Source: Cryptomeria japonica (taxonomy: Eukaryota; Streptophyta; Pinopsida; Cupressales; Cupressaceae). From it: a DNA stretch of 64,000 bases. Made by a program: the position numbers and the translations under genes. The stretch spans positions 206,629,190 to 206,693,189 of the forward strand of contig NC_081409.1 of the NCBI RefSeq assembly GCF_030272615.1, written 5' to 3'. Under the pieces are notes generated by a model. That model was not told the origin of the DNA. It was given only the letters and a program-made list of their open reading frames with translations, and ran no database searches. Shown piece by piece: positions 12,257 to 25,311 of this stretch (the stretch's first letter is position 1; the number at the start of each line of letters is the position of its first letter).

Positions 12257-14091
12257 TTGCACAGAATTGCGGAGAGTGCTAATGTCAAAGTAGATGAGTT
12301 GAACAAAAGTCAAATCAGAGTTTATGAGAAGGAACCAGTAGCACCTTTACTAGAACAGAGTGTTGAACCAGTTACTCTGGCAATATCAGAGAATTCTATA
12401 GTAACTGAAGAACGGGGAAGAGGAACAGAAAGTCAAAAGACTCTTAAGTATGTGAGATTGAATCATTCAGAAGATCAGATCATTGGGGATAAGAGCAATG
12501 GAGTGATGGCAAGAAGAAGACTGGCAACTAATGAGGTATGTTTAATTTCACAAGTTTAACTTGTATCAGTAATTGAGGCATGTAAAGATGAATATTGGTT
12601 GAAAGCTATGGAAGAAGAACTAGATCAGATTGAGAAAAATAACACATGGACCTTGGTTCCCCAGCCTAAAAATAAAAATGTTATTGGAACTAAATGGGTT
12701 TTTAGGAATAAATTGAATGAGGATGGTCAAGTTATAAGGAATAAGGCTAGACTGGTTTGTAAGGATATTCTCAGAAGGAAGGAATTGATTATGGAGAGAA
12801 TTTTGCACCTGTAGCTAAGATTGAAGCTGTAAGATTATTTCTTACCTATGATGCTTATAAAAACTACAAGGTTTATCAAATGGATGTTAAATATGCATTT
12901 TTGAATGGGGATCTTGATGAGGAAGTTCATATTAAGCAACTTGATGCTTTTTCACTATCAGATGATACAAATATGGTTTGCAGATTAAGGAAAGCTTTAT
13001 ATCGATTGAAACAAGCACCTAGAGCTTGATATGCAAGGTTGGATAAATACCTTTTGAAGCTTGGTTTTACTAAGGGCAGTGCTGACAGTAATTTATATTA
13101 TAAGATCACTGATGATGATAAGTTGATTATTGAAGTGTTTGTTGATGATATTATTTTTGGAGGTGAAGATAAGTTATGCATAGAATTTTCTAAGAATATA
13201 GAGAAAGAATTTGAGATGTCTATGATTGATGAGATGAATTTTTTCTTAGGTTTGCAGATTACTTAGGCTGACAAAGGTATTTTCATTTGTCAAACTAAAT
13301 ATTGTGAGGAAATGTTGAAGAAATTTGGTATAGGAGATTCTAAACTGGTAAGTACTCCTATGGTTGCAAGTGAGAAATCAACAAGAAAAGATGTTTCTAC
13401 ACTGGTAAATCCTACAAGATACAAATCTATGATTGGAGGTCTACTTTATTTGACTCAGACTAGGCCTGACATTATGAATGTTGTTTGTATTGTTTCAGGA
13501 TTTTAGAGTGATCCTAGAGAAAATCAAGAGATTGCAATGAAATGGATTTTTAGATACTTGCAAGGTACATCAAAATATGGTTTGTGGTACCCTAAGGATG
13601 ATAACTTTACTTTATGTGCATATATAGATTTCGATTGGGCTGGAGATATTGATGACCGGAAAAGCACTTTTGGTGGAGCTTTCTTTCTTGGAAAGAAGTT
13701 GGTTTCATGGATCAACAAGAAACAGTCATGTACTTCTTTATCTATTGTTGAAGCTGAGTATGTTGTTGTTGCTACTAACTGTACACAAGTTTTATGGATG
13801 AAGAAAATGTTGAAAGATATAAAGGTGGATTGTGATGCACCTGTATTTATTCATTGTGATAACTCTACTGCTATTGATATATGAAAGAATCCAGTATTTC
13901 ATTCTAAAACAAAGCACATATCTATCAAGTATAACTTTTTGAAGGAAAAGGTGGAAGCAAATGAAGTTAGATTGGTTTATGTGAACACTAAAGAACAAAT
14001 TGCAGATATTTTCACTAAACCTTTGCCCAAGGAATCATTTGAGTACCTGAGAGATAGATTGGGAGTTTATGCCCCTCTGGTAGAGACTTGA
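12257..14091 (+). pseudogene. Copia pol: reverse transcriptase and RNase H, decayed
   Basis: The RT block starts near 12600 (KAMEEELDQIEKNNTW), followed by GTKWVFRNKLNEDG, then YQMDVKYAFLNGDL (motif A Asp present), then LYRLKQAPRA. The active site reads FVDDIIFG near 13138-13160. The RNase H part contains YIDFDWAGD (about 13620), SIVEAEY (about 13745) and HCDNSTAI (about 13855). It ends with EQIADIFTKPL before a TGA at 14089-14091. Stops near 12814, 13028, 13264, 13504 and 13882 and a short frame break near 12770 inactivate it. The order integrase-RT-RNase H defines Ty1/Copia. Confidence 0.92.
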
Positions 14092-14250
14092 TTAATGTGG
14101 TTTGGCATCAGTTTGCCATGCACTATTAGAGATGCTATTCATTCTGGCACTAATGTGGGATGCTACTGCTAAGGGGGGAGTAGTCAACTTTGTGATTCAG
14201 TGGTTTATGTTTTTGCTTTGATCTTTTTGTCAGATTTCTGGCATTGATGT

Positions 14251-14475
14251 CAAAGGGGGAGAGATATTGATGTGAAAAAGAAGACAAAGAAAGAAAAATA
14301 AAAATTCAAAGGGGGAGAGATATGAATAAGAAAATTAAAGGAGAGAGATATTAACATTTAGAGTTGTATGTGGGAGATTGTTGGTTATCTTCCATTGGGG
14401 GAGACTTGTTTGACATTTCTTGGTACTTAGATGTTTTTCACATATAATGTTGCCATCAATGCCAAAGGGGGAGAT
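14251..14475 (+). other. Repeated polypurine tracts before the 3' LTR
   Basis: CAAAGGGGGAGA-type tracts occur at 14251-14263, 14307-14320 and 14462-14475; a weaker copy is near 14336. The last one abuts the 3' LTR and is the expected plus-strand primer. The others share the surrounding GATATT sequence, as if the tract had been duplicated. Confidence 0.8.
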
Positions 14476-15696
14476 TGTTTGCAATTTGGTGGAATTGATT
14501 ATGTGTTGCATTGATGTTTTGTCATTGATGCCAACACTAGTTGTTTGGATGCTTTACCGACACCCTTTTGGTCCTGGTAGGTTGAATGGATTCTAGTTGT
14601 TTTGGATCCGGCATGATCTAGTAGGCTCTAGTATAGTTTGGTGATGGAATTGTCTTGTTCATGATACTCATGCTCATATTCGGTCAGTTGGTTTTTGGTT
14701 TTGTGATCAGATGCTATCTTGCTTGCTTAGAAACTTAGTTTCTGGTTCCGGCGAGGGTTTCACCGACAGAGCTTTTGATGAAGAACTTTGATGAATTGCA
14801 TAAGTTGTGTTGGTGCAGCTTTTGGTGGAGTTTCAGGATGATGTTGGTGATCATGTTCGAGACTTGGCGAATGGATATCATTGCTATAGCATGTGGACCT
14901 ATATTGGGTCCCGGTTGATCTAGGTTATGGACCGGCTTTAATGTAACGTGTGGATTGGACCTCTTGATGTGTTTTTGGGATGTCTTATGTGTTGGATATT
15001 ATTTGTTTGGTCTAAGGCAGACATGGTTTGTAATTGTGTAATTGGTTTATTATCTGGTGGCTGACCTAATTGTTTATGGTTGAGGGTTTGTATATATAGA
15101 TGTAAGATCTCATTGTAGATCATCATGGTTATGTTAGAGGTCGTCGTCAAGGAATGTAATGTGCGAATAATGTAATATCATTCAGGTAGAGGATTTGGTC
15201 GATCATTGGAGATCGAATCGGGTTTACGTAAGAGGATTCAGTCCTCTGGTATTGAGCTTGACTGGAACTGTACTCGGGCATAGGAGATGCTATCTTTTGC
15301 AGTTCAACACTTCTCCGAATTCTAGTCTAGATTTCTATGTAGTCAGTGAGGCTCCTTTTGTGATGAGCAGTGCGCTCTAGGATGTTGGCCTTCCTGCAAG
15401 TGCAGACCCCTCAATTGTAATTCACATACTTAGTGTAGAAGTATTATCTGACTATGTGTAGGCTTCCCACCGTGGTTTTTCCCTTTACCAAGTTTCCACG
15501 TACAAATCTTGGTGTCATGTGGATGGTTTTTATTATGTGATTATTGTTTATGCTTAATTGGTTTAAGTGCTATTCTGGTATTAATGTTTGGGCTCCGATA
15601 TTAAAGTTTTAAATTGCTAATAGTTTTGGTAATCTGAGACAACTGATTCACCCCCCCTCCTCTCAGTTGTCTTTCGGTTATTTGAACTGTCTAATA
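14476..15696 (+). repeat. 3' LTR of the Copia element
   Basis: Same length and content as 5025-6245, starting TGTTTG and ending CTAATA, followed by the target duplicate GATTT (15697-15701). The TATA-like box is at 15091-15099 and the terminal hairpin at 15637-15672. Substitutions against the 5' LTR are scattered, consistent with a non-recent insertion. Confidence 0.95.
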
Positions 15697-15701
15697 GATT
15701 T

Positions 15702-16527
15702 AATTAAGAGAAATGGTGAAAATAAAACATGAGGGAGAAGATAAGGGTGGAATCAATGAGATGAATTTGTCAAGGAAAATTGCATTAGTAATACTTGTTA
15801 AGAGGAGTGTCTCAATATTGCATCCTAATGTTTCAAATGTAATATTTACGTTATACAAGTTCTTTTTGTTCTAAAAATTGTCTTAATGGACTTTAACTAG
15901 ATAAAATGGGTTGCATTGGCATAGAGCCTTACAATATTCTCAATTTTAGTAAATAAATTCAATTGGACTCTCAAATCAAAAGTTATGACCTTTAGAAGTT
16001 AAGCCCCCACTTTAGAAATGTAAGAGCATCTATAGCACAAGAGAGCTATAAGAACGAGTTACAAATGTTAACCAAAAATATTTACCAACCTATGACTACT
16101 ATTAGGCATTTTAGGAAGGTTTTGTTGGAGCAAAAATAAAGTGACTGTAATATCCAAGAGCTTCCATAAAATGAATGTGCACACAAAACACCAAAAAAAA
16201 ATCATGTAAATATATGAAATATACAAAGCAACTTCGTCTATATGTAGTACAAGGAGGAAGTAGGAAGGTCAAAGTGAAACATTAACCCTCCAAGAGGTGT
16301 GACACTTTAAGAGCATGTGTCATGTGCCTATGAGGTGAGACAACTAAACCATTAAGAGAACTTAAGCTAGTGTGAATATGTCTATTAGGTCTAGGAACTT
16401 GATAAATGTAAATTAGATGTATGATATTTATTTTCACATTGACACCCCCCTTAGGTGATACTTAGGGAGTGGACCACTAAAAAATGAGTCCCAACAACAA
16501 GGCTTGATAAGGTACTCTTGTCAATCT
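15702..16527. other. Gene-less spacer right of the Copia element
   Basis: No coding motif or element boundary is visible. A short C run near 16445 could be the complement of a purine tract, but I could not pair it with an LTR. Confidence 0.4.
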
Positions 16528-18305
16528 AAACATGCACCCTTTGTTCAATCTTGAATTCAATTGATCAATGAAAACATGGGAATGACTTCAAGGTGTGGGA
16601 CCCTGCTAAATGAAGCCAAACTTCTAGATGAAGGGCTAGTTCCCTCTCTAAAATAAATGAAGACCATTGATCCAAATCAATATTGAATACTTATAGCTCA
16701 AAATATAATCCTATTGGCTAAAATTTCTAGAAGAAAAGAGAAAAAGAAAACAAAATATGAAAGGTGATGCACTATGTAGAATGGTTTCTTCCTACCCAAA
16801 ACACACAATGAATAAATAAAAAAATATTAGAATCATCCACACATTTCTCCTTATTATCATTTCCTAGAGGTATGCATAGAGGTTGAAGTTTGGTAGGGCA
16901 CTAAGAGGGAAGAAATGGCTATAGATAGCTTTGAAAATCAAAATAACATATCATACATGCATAGGAGATTATAAAATGCACTCACGCATAGAGGTAATAA
17001 AATCTTACACATGATGCAAGAGATGGAAGAGGTGAAAAAATTATATTTTCTTATTGATATAGAGGCACAAGGTCAATTTATAGTTGCGAGAGTGTGAAAT
17101 TACAAGTATCTATTCCTAAAATCAAAACATGAACCATTTATAATCAGTGAACAAAAAATCTATGCTCAATGGATGAGAGAGAGAGGAGGATCTCGTAATT
17201 TTCCTACAAAACCCTAACATATCTACATAAAATAATTTAAAATAATGGTAGGAGGGGAATTCCCAATGCACATGCCATACCTATATCGATGAAAATGAGG
17301 GCAAAGTGTAGAAAATTCATTGAAAATGTGGCCCAAGAATGGCCACCTAACAAAAGGGAGGTATGTAGATCACAATGAGACGTGAGAATACATTTCTACC
17401 TTTGAAATTGTGTAAATGCATCCAAAATCATTTATGTAGCTCCATGAATCAAGATCAAATAGTTGGGAGGATCATTATAGCATTCATGGCTCTATAGAGA
17501 AAGGAAAGTGCAAAAAATGGTGTGTTGGTTTATTCTCCTTCCGTTTGCAACAATTGACCTTGACTTAATTTTTTTCTCACCTCTACCACAATGTCTTATC
17601 CTTATCCTTACATTCACTTCACTATTAAGTCTTATGGCTCTATCAATAACTAGGAACCTTTCAAAGGTTCTAGTGGATCCAGGAACCTCCATAATTATTA
17701 ACTTCCCTTTGGTCATCATTCTTTCTTTCTATCCATTTTATTATCTCATCAAGAGTCAAGTAGGCATTATGAACCAAGAACCTTTGAAGGTTCACATGGT
17801 TCTAGAAACCTATGAAACCTCCAACAGACACTTGTCCCATGTCTCTTTTCCTTTTTTGCCTTTGACTCTAGAAACCTATGAAACCTCCAACAGACACTTG
17901 TCCCATGTCTCTTTTCCTTTTTTGCCTTTGACTCTGAGCAAAATGCCCCACTTTAACTTTGTTTAAGGGTAGGTTGGGACTTAGAACCACTTTCCTTTTT
18001 CCTTGGGTGCTTTAATTACCTTTACTACCTTTACCTTTGCCTTAAAGTTGTTTATTGTCTCCTTCATATTTGTCAAGGTTTCCATGGGAACTAGAAACCA
18101 ACAATTCCTAATTGGAACCTCTAACTTCTTTCCCCAACTTAGCTAATTTTTGGGTTCGAATTTGAGTAACTAACTAAGGACAAGGTAAAAAACCAACCAC
18201 AACCTAGAAGAACATATTGCATAATTCACCCACATAAAATGATCTCAAACTAATTATAACTAGTAGGAAAATATAAAAGGGAGAGCACAAAGTGACAATA
18301 TTTTG
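16528..18305. repeat. Diverged direct repeat, copy A
   Basis: Collinear with 20507-22545. Matching blocks in the same order include a GATCAATGAAAACATGGGAATG block near 16560, GAGGTATGCATAGAGGTTGAAG near 16866, and CTAGTAGGAAAATAT near 18260. Copies differ by many substitutions and indels. They could be LTRs of one old element (internal part about 18306-20506) or related to the minus-strand Copia relic next to copy B. No matching target duplication or primer site was found. Open frames here show no domain. Confidence 0.7.
17801..17932. repeat. Perfect 66-bp tandem duplication
   Basis: The 66 bases from 17801 recur immediately from 17867 without visible change, inside copy A of an otherwise strongly diverged repeat. 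The corresponding part of copy B (about 22085-22190) has a single version, so the duplication is later than the divergence of A and B. Confidence 0.9.
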
Positions 18306-20506
18306 GTAACTTTTGTAGGATGTTTGTTTGCTAAACATGGGACCCATAAGCCTTGAGAATCCATTGGAAATGGAGTCATAGAGAAACATTATAAAATTGG
18401 ACATTTGAAACATGCACTTCGAGGAAAATAACAAAAGGATATAGATCATACATTGTCCTAATGTGAATGTAATGTGTGGAGAAACAATTCATGGAAAGAA
18501 AAAATAACTAAACTAATATTTACAAATATGAAAGTCATTCATCACATCTTACCTTTGTTAATGATAACAAATTTGAAGGAACTAATCTCCCTTAGACCAA
18601 TACTACCTTTACCACCTAGTTGTAACCATGGAAGATATTTTTCCTGCATGCATCAAGTCACACATACTACACTATATAGTGAAGGATTACCTCACTACAA
18701 ACCTTTTCATTGTAAGATAACCACAAAACATAAGTTCCAAACTCATCTGATGATGCATCAAGCATGGACATAACATAGGTAAAATTTATTAGAGATCTGT
18801 TAGCATCAAAATAACAATGAATTATGGAGGAACAAGAACTCTTCTTGCACAAGGACATCCTACTGCAATAATCGACCTCCCCATGACATGATCTAAAATC
18901 AAAAATGAATTTTTCCATCTCACATTGTAATGAAAATAGTGCAATACTTGTCTTTCAATCTACATAGGGAAGCTCTTCCTCATACACATTAAATACAAAA
19001 ATTTAAAGTTTTAGCATACTGTAAGGTTGAGCAACAAAAGAGCTATATTTTTGGAACATGTGTTGCTCCTAAACAACATCAACTTTAGTATTTTGATCCC
19101 AAGTGAAATATTCACTTTTAGGCACACTATACCCAATGCACAAGATTATGTATTCATTGGTAGGAATTAGCGTTGCATTGTTTATAATATTTAATCTATT
19201 ATTGTGTGTGTGGTGCACCTAGGGGAACCAAGATGGGCATGCATCACTAGGAGTTGACATTCTTGGTGCAACTTTGTGTGTTGTATGTAACATTAGGAAA
19301 TAAGAAATATATTCAATGTGGGTCTCACATTGGGAAAATATATTTAGTTTAATATTGGGGAAATATTAATAAAATGAAAAATTAGTACCCAATATTAAAT
19401 AAGGGGCGAATGGTTTTGTAACTTATGGTTTTAGTCACATGGTTTTATGAAATACCACTTAGTGGTTTTGTGTGAGCTTGTTTCTATAAAAGCAAACACA
19501 ATGATAGTTGTCTTAGGTTGGATAGTTGGGGTTTTGAGTCTTCTTGTGAAGAGTGCATACATGTGAAGCATATCATGGGATGTATAATTGCATGCTTGGA
19601 CACATGGAAGATGCATTATAGAGGCTTGATGGTTTAAAGGTGTTCACGGAGGCTCTAAAGATGTATTGTAATGTTTATTGTTGAATAATACACGAGTCAT
19701 GGATGTTGTGGCAAGATAGGTTTTTTTCCCTCTCGAGGGTTTTCATAAGGTATGTATTGTCATCTTTGATGGGTATGTTGTCTATTCTCTTGCATATAGA
19801 TTTTGAATACTCGTTTGCATAGATTTCTCTTTTGGGTTGTGTGTAAATCATCATTATGTGGATGCACGTTTCCTTTCATTCATCTCAAATGAAAACCTAA
19901 TATTCAATTTTGTGGATTCAAGGATAGTGGAGAACCAACATACATCATAGTTACATGTGTTGATGTGCATCTTATCAACACAAACTTTTCATTTATGAGA
20001 CACTTCAAATGAAGAACAATTTTTTTTATTTGTCTCTATATTTCACTTTGTCCTTCATGACAATCGACTACGACACTATTAAGTTTGTGGCACAAACCTT
20101 CATATACATTGTTACAACAATATTATCTTCTTTGGTCTCTTCCTATAGTACAACAAAACACATATCATCCAATGTATGCTTTGAATAATTAGATACATGA
20201 GATGATCCATCAAAACTATTCATATTGCATGCACATCCCTTTTCATTGGAAGAGCTAGAAATTCCATTTGATCATTTAACTTCATTTTCCTTATCAAATA
20301 GGAATGATAGCTATCCCAAGTAGTTAAAGTCATTTTTACTCTAACTCATTGAGCTAGATTCTTATTGCTCTTAAGTTTTTTTATGATGCGGGTATTTGTA
20401 CACTCTCCTCATTGTTATAAAGAAATAATGAAGCTCATCAAAGAAGAGCTCTAACTCCTTGTTTATGTTATTTCGCACTTACTATATAGTACCAACAATT
20501 GTTTTC
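18306..20506. other. Between the direct repeats; possible old LTR around 19150-19990
   Basis: No protein domain is readable. The part around 19270-19890 looks like a plant Copia LTR: a TATAAAAG box near 19485, a CCTCTCGAGGG block near 19732, then T-rich sequence. I found neither a primer site nor flanking duplications, so this is only a suggestion. The rest is featureless. Confidence 0.3.
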
Positions 20507-22545
20507 AATATGAACATACACTCTTTGTTGAATCTTAAATTGAACGGATCAATGAAAACATGGGAATGCCTTCAAGATGTGAGACCCTACTAAATAAATT
20601 TAAACATGTTTCAAGGTGTGCGCCCTTGGTCTCCTTGTGGTGTGAAACACGATGCTCAGGTTTGTAACACAACTTGATTTCCTCTCATGGATTCATTAAA
20701 TCTCACAATTGTATTAGGCATTAACAGGTCGAGCTTTCGGTGCAACAACAATCCTGTTTCTAACAAGTGGTTTTAGAGCCTAGGTCACAGGTTCAAACCC
20801 CTCACTTACGCTTGTGAGGGATTGTTTCAAGGTGTGTGCCCTTGGTCTCCTTGTGTTGTGAAAAGGCAATCATGTTTCTAACAAAACCCTTTAGATGAAG
20901 ATTTCATCCCCTCTCAAAACTAAGTGTAGAGTATTGATACAACTCGATATTGAATACCTACAACTAAGAATCTAATCCTACTTGTTGAATTTCATGAAAG
21001 AAAAGATAAAAGGAAAATAGAAAATGAAAGACAATGCACCGATGTTTGGAATGGTTTCTTCCTACTTGAAACACATAGAGAATTAATAGTAAAATGCCAA
21101 AATAATCCATACAATTCACCTTAGTATAATTTCTTAGAGGTATGCATAGAGGTTGAAGTTTTATAGAGCACTAAGAGGGAATATATATTCATAGTTAGTT
21201 GTGTATACCAAAATAACATAGCACATGTACATATAATATGATAAAATGCACCCATCCATAAAGGTAATAAAATATTACCTAGGATGCAAGAGAGAGAGAG
21301 AGGAGGTAAAAAACTGATAATTTCTTTTTGATAAAGAGGCACAAGACCAGTTTAGAATTTCAATACTATGAAGTTATAAGTATATGGTCCATAAATAAAA
21401 GGAAGAACACTTTTACAATGAAATACCAATACCCTTTTATGCTCAATAGGTGAAAAAGATATAGAGAGCGAGGAGGATGTGGCCAAGAGAGAACCCCAAC
21501 CATCGTCCTCCAAACTCCAACATATTTACATGAAATAATTTGATATGAGGGCATGGGGAAAATTCCCAATGCACCTAACATATCTACATTAATTAAAATG
21601 AGGGTGAGGTATACAATATTTCCCACAAAATATGCTAAAAATGTGGCCCAATCATGGCTACTTGACCAAAGGGAGATCTACATATCACAATGACATGTGA
21701 GAAATAATTCCATGCCTTTGAAATCCATAGGAACACATTTAAAATCATAGCTACACAACTTGAGATTGAGTTGTTGGGAGGCTCATTGTAGCATTCATGG
21801 ATCAAAAAAGGAAGCTAAGTGAAAAAATTATGCATTGGTTTATTCTCCCACTCTTTGCAATAGTTAACCTTGATTTTTAAAATTTGCTTAGCCTATTTCA
21901 CCACACCTTATCCTTTTCCTCATTTTCATTTTATTTTTTTGTCTTATGGTTTCATTAAGAACCAAGAACTCATTAGAGGTTTTGGTGGCTCAAGGAAGCT
22001 TTAAAAATATTGGCATCTCTTTGGTCATCATGCTTTTTTATGTCACTTTGTTACTGCTTTCTTTTGTTTCATATAAGTTTAGGTAGGCATTAGGAACTTA
22101 AAGTTGTCAAATGTTTGGGTGGTTTAAGAACCACCAAAATCTTTAACCATGTCTTTTTTCCTTTTTTTCCTCTGAATTTGAAAAAATAATGCCCCACTTT
22201 AACCATGTCAAAGGGGTGGTGGGACCTAAAACCACTTTGTGTTTTCCTTAAGCACATTCTTTACCTATATTGCCTTTAACTTTGCCTTCACCTACCTCAT
22301 TCTTCTTCCTCCTTATTGAGGGATTTGTAGGAACCAAGAATCAATGGTTTTTGGTTCCTACATAACCTTTGAATTATTTCCTTGACTTGGTTGATTTTTG
22401 GGTTGGAAGTTGAGTAACTAAGGACAAGGGAAAAGACCAACCACAACCCAAAAGCACACTTTACATAATTAACTCACATAAAATTCTCTCAAGTGAATTA
22501 TAACTAGTAGGAAAATATGAAGTGGGGCACAAAGCGACAACAATA
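20507..22545. repeat. Diverged direct repeat, copy B
   Basis: Counterpart of 16528-18305. It differs by many point changes and by a 277-bp insertion (20607-20883) that has the structure of a TRIM. It ends near 22545, immediately beside the minus-strand Copia pol relic, so it may be that element's 3' LTR or 3' flank. Open frames at 21121-21342 and 21366-21626 (minus) show no domain. Confidence 0.7.
20607..20883 (+). mobile_element. TRIM-like miniature LTR element
   Basis: Left LTR 20607-20765 starts TGTTTCAAGG and ends TTTCTAACA. Two bases later TGGTTTTAGAGC (20768-20779) matches the initiator-Met primer site at 10 of 12 positions. A short internal part ends in a purine-rich GTGAGGGA before the second LTR (20823-20883), which has the same ends but lacks about 98 internal bases. 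Flanks AAACA (20602-20606) and AAACC (20884-20888) agree at 4 of 5 bases. The insertion is absent from the paralogous copy A, which supports mobility. No coding capacity. Confidence 0.75.
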
Positions 22546-22579
22546 CTCATGTACAAAATACAAGTATCTTGCAAATAGA

Positions 22580-24610
22580 TTAAAGGAGAAAACCATATAA
22601 AAAAACACTTTTCCAAAAATGAGAACTAAATAAAAAATGAAGGAGGACTCGCAATTTCCTAAATAAAACTTTGTTCACCCCAAGCATATGTTTCAAATCA
22701 AAATAACAATATGATATTAAATTTTTAGTGAAGATGTCAAAAATTTGCTCATGAGTAGACAAATACTGTAAGGAGAGAATGCCATCATGAATAAGTTGTT
22801 AAATGAAATGCATGTGAATCTCAATGCACGTCATCTGTTGATGCTCTGCTAGGCTAAATGAAATATGAATGTGGTTATCATTCCAAATACTAATATGATG
22901 ATCAAGTGGTAAACTAAATTCTCTCATATGTTGTCAAAGACATATAATCTCCTAGATAGAAAGAATTGCACATTGATACTTAGCCTCGATGGATGATAAT
23001 ATAGTAACAACTTGCTTCTTGTAAAACCATGTGATTGAACCAAAACCAAGGCAAAAAAGCATAGAACTAGAGTTTTATGAGTCAACATCACCTACCTAAT
23101 CTAATTTAGAGAATCTTATTATCTATGAATCTCCTAATGTGTATTGAATGCCAAAATATGTGGTACCATGAATATACCTCAAAGTGTAGTTGGATGTCTT
23201 CTAATGATCTCATGATAGAAGTGAAAAATAGAAGACAAGCCCAACAATGAAGGTGACATCAAGATGAGTATGTGTCAAATACAAAAGACTATTGTTCTAA
23301 CTATATGTACAAAGTTTCATCAACACTAGGTGTTGTGCAAATGGTAGTCAAAGTGACACTAAATTGAAATAATTTAGGAACAAGCTTACAATCACCTAAA
23401 TCAATGAATCAAGTCAATCACATACTTCTAGTAAATGGAGATCCCCTTGGTAAAATATAGAACCTAAAGACCAACAAAGAAATGTACAAGCTCAATATTG
23501 GTCATGTCAAAGTGCTCCATAAAATTGTGTAGAGTATTATGAAGCATGGGTGAGGAGCTACTAGTGAGAATTAAATCATCTAAATACAAGATTAGTTTCA
23601 AAATCACATCTCTCATGTCTTTGTGTGTATACTATGTGATCTAAGTGGCAACAAGTGAAACTAGATGAAATCAAGAAACCATCAATCCTCTCATACCAAG
23701 TCAGGGGGAGTTGTTTGAGACCAAATAAATAATGTCGAAGCATACAAACAAGTGAAGTGGCCTTCACAACTCTCAAAGGCTACTCCATGTAGATCTCCTC
23801 ATGAACATAACTAGGCAAGAAATAACCCTTCAAATCAATTTAGAAATTTGACCATCTCTAAGAATCAACAATAGAAAGTACACTAAAAATTAAATCCATC
23901 TTGGCTATAAGAAAAATGTCTAAGTAATCAACACCCTCAACTTATGAAAACCCATTAGCTACAAGATTACTATTATACCTCTTTATATAACTATAAGCTA
24001 TCTACTTGGTGTAGTACACCCACTTGCACCATATCATCCTTCCCTTTGTAAGAGAAATGAAATCTCATGAGATAATCTTCATCAAGAAAGAATACTCCTT
24101 CCATAGCATTGTCCCACTCTAGAATATGAAAATCCTCTAAAAAACTCTATAGGTAAAAAGATATAAAATGACTCATAAGAATTATGTCAAAATTTTGTGA
24201 TCATGTGTGATGAGAACACATTGGATCACCAAGCAAATGTATATCCTCCTAAATAGTATTGTTGAACTATCTAGGAAAAACACGAGTAAGAGGTGTCAAT
24301 GGTAGATGTGGTTGAATCAAACCATCATTTGAAGTATCCTCGAGTACAAAGGTATCATAATGATATAAGAAAGGCAAAGAGGTACTGAGGAAGCACAAGT
24401 AGATGGGGGATCCATCTATGTGAAATAGTCATCCAATTAAACATCTATATGAAGGAAGACATCTCTAGTGGTTAATTCAAACAACTTATAAACCTTCACA
24501 TCCTCGCAATAGCCAAAAAATATGCATGGTTGACTCTTCTTCTCTATTACCTTATAGTGACCATCTAGTACAAATATATAAGCCTCACTACCACATTATT
24601 TAGAAATAGT
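22580..24610 (-). pseudogene. Degenerate Copia pol relic (integrase end, RT, RNase H)
   Basis: Read on the minus strand from right to left: a fragment of the integrase C-terminal region near 24480-24600, and an RT start resembling GCKWVYTTK near 24030. A YDYL-like segment follows near 23930, then FGLKQLPLTWYERIDGFL near 23680-23740 and an EQIFDIFTKNL end of RNase H near 22710-22745. Stops and frameshifts are dense, so only blocks survive. The YxDD active site is not readable. This relic is far older than the Copia element at 5025-15696. Confidence 0.75.
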
Positions 24611-25299
24611 TAATTGATGGTCCACAGTGACCATTTTCTCCTATTTTCTCTCTTCTTTCTATGGGTGACAACTTTTATTTTCTCTAGTCCTCCTTATATT
24701 TTCTTGTTCAAGAGGTTTTTCTTCTTATCCAATCTCTTTTCTAATATTATCTTATTCATTTCAATCTCTCTATATTGATTACTTTTCAATATGTCTAATC
24801 TATCTTGGATCTTTTTCAATCCTTTACAAATATTTTTATTTCCCTTTTCTTCCCAATATTGCTCCCAAAATGTAATTCTCATGGGTCCCATGCCCCATCT
24901 CATCCTCTATTTTGAACACGTCTTCTTCCTATTTGACAACTTCCTTAGAGACTCTCACATCTATTTGTAACTATAGGATTCTACTTGCAACAAAAAACAC
25001 ACTTACTTATCCTCTTCCCCAATTTTTTTTTTTGAAAGATGCACCTCTCTGTCGTGCACCTACTATCCATCCTTAACCTTTGTTGGCTGATAACAAACTC
25101 ACACACACTGCACAATTATCTAATTTGAGGATGTTTTTACATCATCTCTTCTAGACACTTTTCTCTTCTTTAATCTTCAATGCAAATAAATTTATCACTA
25201 TCACTTGTCTCTTAACACCACGACTTAACACATAACAACATCTTTTATTTTATTGAAACTCTCACATTCCACAATCTTCAGCATGACAATGATCTTCTA
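24611..25299 (-). other. Probable leader/gag remnant of the Copia relic
   Basis: Lies between the pol relic and its primer-site relic. A minus-strand open frame at 24694-24903 is hydrophilic and rich in Lys, Glu and Ile, but no gag or zinc-knuckle motif remains. The distance to the primer site is too short for a full gag, so part has been lost. Confidence 0.4.
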
Positions 25300-25311
25300 G
25301 CTCTAATACCA
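25300..25311 (-). other. Primer-binding-site relic, minus strand
   Basis: The minus strand reads TGGTATTAGAGC, one mismatch from the Copia primer site. Position and strand suit the pol relic to its left. An LTR should begin just to the right near TGTAGTCAAG (about 25316), but I could not find its partner. Confidence 0.55.

Noticed and set aside
17508-17966. 152-codon plus-strand frame as a gene
   Set aside because: Contains the 66-bp duplication, has no domain, and the paralogous copy does not keep the frame.
20607-20883. tRNA-derived SINE (a GGTTCAAACCC box-B-like motif at 20790-20800)
   Set aside because: No box A at proper distance and no A-rich tail; terminal direct repeats with a primer site fit a TRIM better.
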